The notes below the pieces were generated by a model that was given only the letters and a program-made list of their open reading frames with translations, was not told the origin of the DNA and made no database searches. Positions 56,464-64,000 of a stretch of DNA of 64,000 bases are shown here, in pieces. This DNA comes from Cladorrhinum sp. PSN259 (lineage: Eukaryota > Ascomycota > Sordariomycetes > Sordariales > Podosporaceae). Both the position numbers and the translations under genes were made by a program. The first letter of the stretch is position 1. The number at the start of each line of letters is the position of its first letter. The DNA lies in assembly GCA_033725935.1 (NCBI GenBank), contig MU867093.1, forward strand, positions 310,001 to 374,000. The letters are read 5' to 3'.

Positions 56464-56622
56464 TCACTTTGGAGAGTTCGGAGGAGGGGCAGGGGGAGGA
56501 GGGCTGGGCCTGTTGGGCTCGTCGTAGTTCTTGAAGTCGCCGGACTCGGACATGAACATGATGGACATCTTGTTTTCTGGCAGACGTGTAAGTTTCTTTT
56601 TGGGAGATAATACTTCGGCCAT
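56464..56622 (-). CDS. Possible 52-aa proline-rich small protein
   Basis: A 53-codon frame starts at the ATG at 56622, has several in-frame Met codons, a basic start (SPKKKLTRLPENK), a central MSESGDFKNYDEP segment and a proline run (SPPPPAPPPNSP). The stop overlaps a GTGAGT donor-like sequence, so the frame could instead be spliced into a longer protein. The regular codon composition of the middle is unlike the A/T-rich flanks. No homologue is recognised; candidate only. Confidence 0.35.
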   Translation of the reverse strand: MAEVLSPKKKLTRLPENKMSIMFMSESGDFKNYDEPNRPSPPPPAPPPNSPK

Positions 56623-57332
56623 TTAAGCAAAAAGAAAGGGCACACTTTACTGTGATTGAGAAAGGTTTGATGGCGTTATTCCAGTTTTTTTGAATCCTTT
56701 TTCGAGTTGTTCGAGAACCAGGCCAGTGTTTTGAATGCGTTGAAGATTATGATGAGGAATGGGTATCGAAAAGGCATGGCGGAACGGGTATTTATACGAG
56801 GAGCTCAAGTGCTTGTAACCTCTTTCACGATACAGATATCCGATATTTGTTGCATGTATATCTTCTTAGATTCTCGTCGGTGTAACCGCAGGCTCATGGT
56901 ATGGCTGCACAGAGATTGAAGCTTGGGCCAGAGAACGGTAGTCAGAAGTGTGAGAATCCCAACTTTCTGGAACTTGACTGCTCAACGCAAAGGAAATACG
57001 CCATATTATGTAAACTCTGTATAACGTCAAGTGCCCGTTGGTGGCAAATGGAGTATAAGTATAGTATAAAAGACATCGGATCAGACCCCATCTCAACACT
57101 GCGAGCGGCGCTGGAGACTTGCCTTACCCGTCACGGAACTTGCTCCTGGGAATATCAGGCTCATAATTGCCGGTCTGGAAAAACTTGTGGTACATCACTA
57201 GCAAAGTTAAAGAAACAACTACGGAAGCTTGACCCGAGCGGCAAGTAACTTTTGATAAAATTGAGTATCAACTATCTCAGAATCCGAGATCATCCCATCC
57301 CGACCATAACCAGAGATTTCTGATATCCACCG
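56623..57332. other. Intergenic, 710 bp
   Basis: Downstream of the arsenite methyltransferase and upstream of the possible small protein. A plus-strand frame across 56901-57248 contains several cysteines but has no ATG at its start; not accepted. Confidence 0.4.
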
Positions 57333-58362
57333 CTAGTTCTTGACGGCATAGATCTTGTACGAGCCTGCGGCAGATACTGGTTAAACATTGCATGCTCTCA
57401 CAGAGGATAAGACTTGTATAACACTTACCAACAAACTCATTTAGGTCTGGCCGCTCCTCACTCTCACTCGCATTGTCGGGCACAGAAGCAGGAGTGCAGC
57501 AGGATGAGACATTCGACTTCGCAGCTGGCTGGCAGCAAGACGATGACGCTTTCTCCTCAGCGGTGCCGGGAGGGGCGTAGCAGTCTCCTTTTCTGGTTCC
57601 GTCATCATTAGTTTCTAGATAGACATTTAAATCGGCTTTCGTATCAGAAATGACAACATCTGCTACCAGTCAGCAATAATACTCCCTTCCAGTTCCTGAG
57701 TCGGCGAAACACCGTGACATACCTTTGAATCCCGCCTCGGCGAACCACGTCTCGTACTCCTTCACCTCTGCAGCACCGGCAATGCATCCAACATACAAGG
57801 CGATGTCGTTCCTCAGCTTCTCAGGAAGTGGCTGCTTCGCGAGGATATCCGACACGGCAACACGGCCACCAGGTTTCAGCAGACGATACATCTCCTTGAA
57901 GACGAGGTGCTTCTCAGCGTGAGGAACAAGGTTGACGACGCAGTTTGAAATGATCAAGTCCGCAATTTCAGACTCGAGCGGGACAGCCGTGATCTGACCC
58001 TTGACGAAGGATGCATTTGTGATGGATCGAGCGGTCTTGATCTTTTCGGCTCGGGAGAGCATGTCATCGTTCATGTCGATGCCGATGGCCTTGCCTGAGG
58101 GACCAATCTTGGATGCGGCGAGAAAGATGTCAAAGCCGGCACCGCTTCCCAAATCAATGACAGTCTCCCCGTCTTTAAGACTGGTGATGGCAAGAGGGTT
58201 GCCGCAGCTCAACCCAAGGTTGGCATCCTGGGGGATGCTGGAGAGCTCTTCCTCGCTGTAGCCAAACGACTTGGCAACTGTCTCACCATATTTGATGCTG
58301 GTGGTGCGAGATGCTGCGCTGTAATGCTCGCGGACTTGGTTGTAAATCTCGGTGGTCTCCAT
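57333..58362 (-). CDS. arsM: Arsenite S-adenosylmethionine methyltransferase
   Basis: Three exons, 58362-57723, 57659-57429 and 57364-57333 (300 aa), all GT-AG with kept phase. The ATG at 58362 begins METTEIYNQVREHYSAAS, the standard start of ArsM/AS3MT proteins. The SAM-binding motif VIDLGSGAGFD is at ~68-78. The three cysteines that bind arsenic are in LSCGNP (Cys53), ISNCVVNL (Cys141) and YVGCIAGA (Cys193). C-terminal to the fold lie two Cys-Cys pairs (SSSCCQP and SSCCTP), which also occur in this family, and the 10-residue last exon gives SYKIYAVKN. The enzyme methylates As(III) to mono-, di- and trimethyl forms, a detoxification route ending in volatile arsines. It is divergent from a bZIP regulator. 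Confidence 0.95.
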
Positions 58363-58788
58363 GATGATGCGGTGATGATATGCCAAAAAAGAAAAATTAA
58401 AAAATTGAAGATGATGTTGTGGCAGTTTGCGTTAAGAACGTTTAGAGGAATCGATCGAGCTTTATACTTTTTGACGAGAGATTCAACTCTACTCGACTAT
58501 GTTCCAAAATCTTCGATCAAGTTTCGGTCTCTATTCACCGGCTGGAAGGCACGTTGATGATGGTGTTGTTGATTGGCATGTCATCGAAGAATAGCTCAAT
58601 TGGGAATAGCCTTTCCAGATAACTCCACACTATGAAAAGTCTAACCCGAAACGGACAAAGTTCGGTTTGTCACCAAAGAATTTCCGTAACAAGACAAATT
58701 TCAAGTTTTCAACCTTTGCTCTCATTCTCTTTATCCAACAACCATCATCAAACCGACCAAAAGTTCTGAGACTTGTATTTTCAAGAAC
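58363..58788. promoter_or_regulatory. Shared divergent promoter arsM / bZIP with repeated GTTTCGG-type motif
   Basis: 426 bp. Repeated motif copies: GTTTCGG at 58521-58527, CCGAAAC at 58646-58652, GTTCGG at 58660-58665 and CAAACCG at 58749-58755. The pair at 58646-58665 forms an imperfect inverted repeat. A TATA box serves arsM. These could bind the neighbouring bZIP or another metalloid-responsive factor; inference from repetition only. Confidence 0.4.
58461..58466 (-). promoter_or_regulatory. TATA box of arsM
   Basis: TATAAA on the minus strand, 98 bp before the arsM ATG, an ordinary distance for a regulated fungal gene. Confidence 0.55.
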
Positions 58789-59394
58789 ATGCCTCGTCAG
58801 AAAAATTTGCAGCATCACATTGTCAAATTCTCAACAAAACCTCCTGGTCACGATGTCGCAAGACAACGAGAGAACCAGCGACGTCATCGGGCAAGGGTCA
58901 AAGAGAAGATGGTCGACCTGGAAGCCACACTTTCCAATACACAATGTGAACTGGAAACCGCGTTGAGGCAAATTGAGAACCTCAATGCTGAAGTTCAACG
59001 GTTACAGAGTCTTGTTACGACCCCGCAGGCATGCAACTGCAACAATGCGCTCTCTGCTGATACCAGTGCCCCGCCATGGGGTCCTCTTCTCGACCATGAG
59101 CCTGAACAGTTGAGGTCCGTCTCGACAATAGCCACTCCGACAGATCATTCCTCCATCGAGGACCCGGACAACGACTGCCCACTTCTGCCCCCTCCTCTCG
59201 CCGGAGAATCGACCATCACCTGCCGCGACGCCTACGCAATTATCAAGGGCCGAAATGCGCCCTCAGATATCGACACCGAGACAGTGAATGAGTGGCTGAA
59301 GTCGGGCTTTCGGCGGGCGATTATTCCCGGTTCAGGATGCCGAGTCGAAACCCACGTCTTGTTTGCCTTTATAGATCACCTTACCTCAACATAA
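58789..59394 (+). CDS. Small bZIP transcription factor next to arsM
   Basis: Single exon, 201 aa. The basic region ARQRENQRRHRARVKEKMVDLE (~24-45) has the fungal bZIP signature RxxxNQRRHRAR; a short zipper follows (LEATLSNTQCELETALRQIENLNAEVQRLQ). There is a CNCNN pair just after the zipper and a few other cysteines that might sense thiol-reactive metalloids. The C-terminal ~70 residues hold a conserved-looking block (CRDAYAIIKGRN, WLKSGFRRAIIPGSGCRVETHVLFAFID). Gene order, divergent from arsM, strongly suggests a dedicated arsenic-responsive regulator, like yeast Yap8/Acr1 beside the ARR genes, but of a different bZIP subgroup. DNA target and sensing are inference. Confidence 0.9.
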   Translation: MPRQKNLQHHIVKFSTKPPGHDVARQRENQRRHRARVKEKMVDLEATLSNTQCELETALRQIENLNAEVQRLQSLVTTPQACNCNNALSADTSAPPWGPLLDHEPEQLRSVSTIATPTDHSSIEDPDNDCPLLPPPLAGESTITCRDAYAIIKGRNAPSDIDTETVNEWLKSGFRRAIIPGSGCRVETHVLFAFIDHLTST

Positions 59395-60038
59395 AGACAT
59401 CGGAAGATGTCATTTCTAACCTTTGGCCTTTCCGACCACGAGGGGACCAAGTGGCTGTGGATCGTCAGGGGTAAATCGGTAAATCGGCAAGGGTTAGGGG
59501 TTGTTGTGACATCCGGGTATCAAGTAATCTATCGAGCCACCATTTAAGCATTGTGGCTTTGCTGAAGTACAATATCAAAACGAGTGAAGTCGGCAGTCCT
59601 CATTCGTAACCATTCATACCATTTGAATTCATCAAGCGAAAGGCAAAAAAAATTCCATATTGTTGAAGGAAAAGGAACCCTTGGCAGCACGAGACCGCAT
59701 GCCAAAACTCGTACTCGCGCCTTCAAGCAGTCTCAGTCATGCAGACCATCGGTTTTATTGGTTTAACCTATTGCCAAGGCTGTATGATGCACCTGTTCGG
59801 CCAGCCTAGGCCCGGTGAGGCAGTGCTAACAGTGGGTTTTCTGCCTGGAACAAGAACAAGGGGGTCCGGGTGCAGGGGGTATTTCAATTTAATATTACAG
59901 GGGCTTGCCCTCCAGTTCCTGTTCCGATCCTTCAACCGAACAAAATCATCCCAACTTTCTTCATTCGTTCCTTTTTTGTTCTTGTCTTGGATTTTTGTTG
60001 TTTGTTAGGAAGAAATAGTCACGCAAACGACGGAAAAT
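59395..60038. other. Intergenic, 644 bp
   Basis: 3' UTR of the bZIP gene and upstream region of the tetraspan-like gene. T-rich leader sequence precedes the ATG. No gene is seen. Confidence 0.45.
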
Positions 60039-60961
60039 ATGAACGCCCCCGGTCCTACGATAATACCACCACCAAAATACGCCGCGTCGCCGTCAACATG
60101 GAAATCAAAACTGGCGTTGCGCGGGTTTGCGGCGCTTTGCTGCATTATCGTTGGGGCAGTTGGCGGCTCGATTGCGGCACTCAAGGACATTGAAGGGGAT
60201 TTCATGCTTATGCTCGGACCACCGGTGAGTTTGTTTTGGGTCAGATATCGTGGAAGCCAGCAAGCTGATATCAGATCGTTTTCCCTAGGTTGGCGTCGCA
60301 TTCGTTTGGAACATCGTCGAGGGCTTCTGCATATGGAAACGACCTGGAAATAGGGGCATCCATCCAGGAGCCATCGTTGCCATTGATCTAGTACTGTGGA
60401 TGGTTCTGGCACTCGTGGATTTCTCGTTGGCCGCCGTGGGCTTGGTCTTCTCATCCCAGCGGCTGATCAGGGGAACCTATTATCACAACGGCAGTTATTT
60501 GAGCGACGACGACGTTGATGAGGAGGAACTTGAACGGCTGCTAAAGTTGGCTGACAAAATCCAAGGAAGAGGTAGAGTAGTTGTTGGCTTTCTAGGTTTC
60601 CTGGTGTAAGTACTGCACTTCCTCTCCCCATCGGGTCTCGCGCTGTGGTCTAACAGATCGTGTCAGGATCGCACATTTTGTCCTCTTTGTTGTTGGTTGC
60701 ATGGAGACTCACAGACGTAACCGGATGCCGAAGACTGTTTATGTTGTCCAGCAGCCTATTTATCCTCAGGGAGCGAATGGTCAACCTCAGTATCCCCTGG
60801 TCCAATATCCTCAACAGCAGTTTTATGCTCCTCCGCCGCCCGGGTTCCAACCGGTGCCAGTGCCGATGCCGATGCAGATGCAGATGCAGTCTGCTTCTGC
60901 TCAAGCGGCACCATCAAAGCCTGAAGCTCAGCCTTTGGCAGGGCCAGAACGTTACGCTTAG
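60039..60961 (+). CDS. Four-transmembrane protein with proline/glutamine-rich tail, unknown function
   Basis: Three exons, 60039-60224, 60289-60605 and 60667-60961 (265 aa), GT-AG, in phase. Helices: LALRGFAALCCIIVGAVGG, VGVAFVWNIVEGFCIW, AIVAIDLVLWMVLALVDFSL with AAVGLVFSS, and VVGFLGFLVIAHFVLFVVG. An acidic loop (DDDVDEEELERLL) lies between helices 3 and 4. The C-terminal cytosolic tail is rich in Pro, Gln and Tyr (YPQQQFYAPPPPGF, PMPMQMQMQ). This is the MARVEL-like layout of fungal membrane proteins associated with the plasma membrane, though no sequence motif proves it. It follows the bZIP gene in the same direction by 644 bp; any link to arsenic is unproven. Confidence 0.8.
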
Positions 60962-61684
60962 GACTCCGGCGCAAATTAATAGATAGTTTATTGAAGTACT
61001 TTTTGAGATAATACCATAATTATTCATTCCCTCCAATCTTACCGGCCCCGATTGGACTATGTTATCAGATACCTGTATGATTGATATGACCTTACGTGAA
61101 TGGCACCAGGAAAGTGCTCTGTCTATATGGGTCCAGAGGGTTAGGCTTCATGATTCAGAGGGAACTTGAACCTGAGGGTTTGATCATTGATAGTCTGGCA
61201 CATAGTGGCTTGATCTTATCAGCGCATCAACTCCTAAAATTGTGTTACTGACTTTCTCCCGGAGCAATCCGGGCTCTTATCCAACTTACTGTGAGATTCA
61301 CTACCAGTCGCCGGAGATGGTGCTTTACATTTCCGGAATAAGCCGGCCACCTCAGAGACAAGCAGACCAAATCGATTAATAAGGTGGGTACTTTCCCCAG
61401 GTTGGGCAAGACTTGTTGGACCTCTTCTCCTCAGTCACACAAAGACCTGGCTACATGTACTTTCTTGCACAAATTTTGACAAACATGAAGCACAAATTAC
61501 CTGTCTGAATGATATTTCGGGTACGCGGCGATATAACTAGCTCCACGTTGCGACAAGACTCAATCCTGAAAACAAACAAAATCAAGTACGCTTGCGGGCA
61601 GTGCGCTGCGGGTAAAACTGTAGCGTCGGGGACTAATTAGGTAGGTTACATGAAAATAAAAGTACCCGTCCAGTCATGTTAAGA

Positions 61685-61726
<42 letters not shown>

Positions 61727-62608
61727 CGCGCTTTGAAAAAAAGGTGGAAAAGAGCGGATGAAAGAGCGGAAAACTGAAAATTGATAAAAAAGATAGTAGC
61801 TGGGGGTCCGAGGAGAGGTTAAACCTGAGTAGGATAGAGGAAGTTATAACGAGAAGCATTCTTTTGAAAGAAAGATAAGGGTTGGTGGTATATTAGGGAA
61901 ATACTAACTTTAGACAAGAAAGGAGAATACTTTAAAAGAGAATACATAAGGAGAGGGTAATGGACAAGGAAAAATGAAAATCTTGGAGGGTATGAGGGGA
62001 ATGGACTGGATTCGGGGGTTGAGGGAGGAGAAAGGAAAAGAATACTATGAAGAAGGGGGGGGGGGGCAGGTAATGAGAAAGAGGTACATGTGGGTAGACA
62101 AGATCCATGCATTACTAGAAAACAATGGTAATGATAGTCAGTGTTTTTAAAAATTCGAACTTGCCTGTTCAGTCTCCTCAAAGAATACTGTCCAGCTCAC
62201 ACATATTGGGCACTTTGAAGCAAAATCACTGGCATGGTTTTATCTTATCCGTTCTGCGGGACAACAAGATACATGTATAATTGACACTCCTCGCTGGTCT
62301 GCTGATAACTCCCACCGCAGGCATCATGTCAAATATTTCAAAGGGATACGATCCTCACAACGCTATCACCCTACAGCTAAGATGGGACAGAACACCGTGC
62401 AACGTTTAGAAAAGACACACAATAATGCAATTATTTCCGACTCACAAGATACAGTCTTGGCCTGCTAGAACCGAGACTACATCCATGTTTTCTAATTTTC
62501 CTCAACTAAAACCAGTCAAAACCAAGCAGATTGAATAAGATGCCAGATACCCAAAACTTTCAGCCCGAGAAGAGAACCACAGAATCTCAAAAGACTCTCC
62601 TTCAATAC
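60962..62608. other. Convergent 3' region, ~1.65 kb, A/T-rich with TA microsatellite
   Basis: No gene. It contains the TA microsatellite, A/G-rich sequence at 61730-62080 and a poly-G run near 62056-62066. Antisense frames here are low-complexity. Confidence 0.5.
61686..61720. repeat. TA microsatellite
   Basis: About 17 uninterrupted TA units. Likely polymorphic between strains. Confidence 0.9.
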
Positions 62609-64000
62609 TTAGATGGCAAGGGGCGTAGAGAGTGTATATGTCCTTGTAGCGCCAGCCAGAGTGACCCAGTAAATAGGTGACTCCGAGCCCACAGTGTCAA
62701 CCGTGGCTCCAGTCGCCGATGTGGCACCACCGCGGATTGTGACGGGCACAGGCACGCTGCAGGTATTACCATTAGCGCGGACCGTCACGCTCACGATGCT
62801 ATTGCCATCGTTGGCGTAGTTATAGGTCAACTGTGGCGAGCAGTTGCTGGGGTGCATGTCAGCTATTGTCCAGAACAAGTGTGTTTCAAGTTAAATTGGG
62901 ACTTACTCAAGGGTCTGACGGTTGACAAACAGACGACCAATATCATCGTGCTTGAGGGTAGTGATCGGCCAGCCGGTCAGGCGAACCATCTCCTGGGTGA
63001 TAACCTCGGTCCAGATCTGAAGGAGTGACAGAGCACCAGTCTGGGAGCCGACTGTAATGGTGTTGACATCACCAGAGCGCATGTTGGCTTGGTGGAACAT
63101 GAAGCTGTATAACAAATTAGTAGAGACCCAAAGAACAGGCTTTTGTACGACTCACGGATCAGGCTTCAACCCTAGCAGGTAGCGGGTGTTGACAAGCTTG
63201 GCATCCTTCAGGAGGTTGTTGAAGTCGCCGCTGCCACCGGACGTATCAATCCACTCTTGCAGAGTGCACGCCGCAGTGTCGCAGTTGTAATAAATGGTGG
63301 TTGCCCAGCGGGGAATAATAGTGAGACCGGCGTAGCCGTTCCCTGCCACCGTGCTGATCAGGGGCCAGAATGAATTTGTCTAGGGGGAAAATCAGCATTG
63401 TTACCATCTATTTCTGCCAAACGAGCAAACTTACAGGATTCCTGAGAACGGGTCTTGTGTTGTCGCCAACAACATATCGGATGCCATTGTCCCACCATGC
63501 CCTTATGGCATCACCGTTGTGCAAGCCGGTAATGGCAGGGGGGATGAGACCGCCAGACGAGAACTTGTTGCCATTCCAGAGGCCGATTTGCTGGAGCCAT
63601 GCTTTGTTGAAAGCAATTTCCTTGGAAGCATCCGAGTACGTTGCGTTGTTCAACTCCAAATGGGAGAAGGTGTGAGAAACGCCAGCAAAGACGTTAGGGT
63701 TCTGGTTAAACCAGGTGGCGAGATCATCCAGCTTGGCGCAAGTCAAGCTCCAGGGATAAGTGGTAAACGAGGATGGCCAGAGATTGGTACCGGTTCCGAG
63801 TGGCTTCTGGAACTCCAGTGCGGTGTCCGGTGGCGAGTCATACTCAACCGCGTTGTTCGGGTTGCACGACGCAGCGCTATTGGGCTTCGCGGTGGCAGCT
63901 TCAATATCGCCATTACCGTTGTGTCCAACCTCAATGAAGTAATTGGATCCGGCAGGGAGTCGGGTGTTGATATTGGTCTGCCAGGTTTTGTGGGTGTTCA
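62609..64000 (-). CDS. agd3: Agd3-like extracellular polysaccharide deacetylase (CE18), 5' part beyond right edge
   Basis: Exons within the window: >64000-63435, 63379-63156, 63104-62907 and 62846-62609, all GT-AG and in phase; about 408 aa of C-terminal sequence. It includes NYFIEVGHNGNGDIE, WSLTCAKLDDLATWFNQNPNVFAGVSHTFSHLELNNATY, FNKAWLQQIGL, and a final Ig-like or beta-rich domain (NYANDGNSIVSVTVRANGN...). HTFSH supplies the two metal-binding histidines of the carbohydrate esterase family 18 catalytic site. Aspergillus fumigatus Agd3 partially deacetylates galactosaminogalactan so that the biofilm polymer sticks to hyphae. The upstream metal-binding Asp and the signal peptide are outside the window. 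None of the other galactosaminogalactan cluster genes lies in this window on the 3' side. Confidence 0.9.

Noticed and set aside
56901..57248. Cysteine-containing 115-codon plus-strand frame near arsM
   Set aside because: No ATG at its opening and no signal peptide; A/T-rich composition like intergenic DNA.
1..64000. Searched for 5S rRNA, tRNA, transposon termini, reverse transcriptase/transposase frames and CRISPR arrays
   Set aside because: None recognised by eye; CRISPR is not expected in a fungal nuclear genome. A covariance-model and repeat-library search would be decisive.

Overview
The window is a gene-dense stretch of a filamentous ascomycete genome (Pezizomycotina, most likely a sordariomycete). 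The support for this is the many 50-110 nt GT-AG introns with CTAAC/CTGAC branch sites, the dispersed genes on both strands without operons, and lineage-typical proteins: a HET-domain gene, PhiA, an Agd3-type deacetylase, fungal bZIPs and fungal-specific membrane proteins. I assigned splice sites by eye from frame continuity and consensus. Species is not determined.

Layout. 1-4 kb: a membrane protein gene running off the left edge and a two-exon SDR oxidoreductase. 4.3-9.6 kb: a NAPE-PLD-type metallo-hydrolase, a secreted SMP-30-like protein and a predicted GPI-anchored protein. 10.3-12.5 kb: a broken HET gene. 13.9-16.3 kb: phiA and a small gene of unknown function with a GC-AG intron. 17-27 kb is the housekeeping core: mitochondrial stomatin-like protein, the MON2 Golgi/endosome scaffold (1,722 aa), an Mms2-type ubiquitin E2 variant and a probable LYR-like protein. 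27.3-33.3 kb: a large bZIP regulator facing a non-RD Ser/Thr kinase across a 1.4 kb shared upstream region. 34.5-46 kb: small secreted cysteine-rich proteins, a peptidoglycan-binding-like secreted protein, an ABM-fold protein, a ten-ankyrin protein, a C-terminally membrane-anchored protein, a kinase/phosphotransferase-fold protein and a granulin-like GPI protein. 47.9-53.8 kb: a four-helix membrane protein, a patatin-like phospholipase and a 114-aa protein. 53.8-57 kb is gene-poor with C/A-rich low-complexity DNA. 57.3-61 kb: an arsenite methyltransferase divergent from a small bZIP regulator, then a four-helix membrane protein. The right edge holds the 3' part of an Agd3-like polysaccharide deacetylase.

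How genes may work together. The clearest functional pairing is arsenite methyltransferase with the divergent bZIP gene; their shared 426 bp carries a TATA box and several copies of a GTTTCGG/CAAACCG-type motif, which suggests a self-contained metalloid-response unit. Several secreted or wall proteins (SMP-30-like, two GPI proteins, PhiA, a 10-cysteine protein, a PGB-like protein, Agd3) give the region a surface/secretome flavour but are not obviously co-regulated.

The most unusual items are the decayed HET gene, whose in-frame stops all look like C-to-T transitions (RIP-like); a PGB-like gene whose ATG seems to be made by splicing; the GC-AG intron; the arsenic pair; a pair of mutually exclusive hairpins near 55.9 kb; and a 52-aa proline-rich reading frame.
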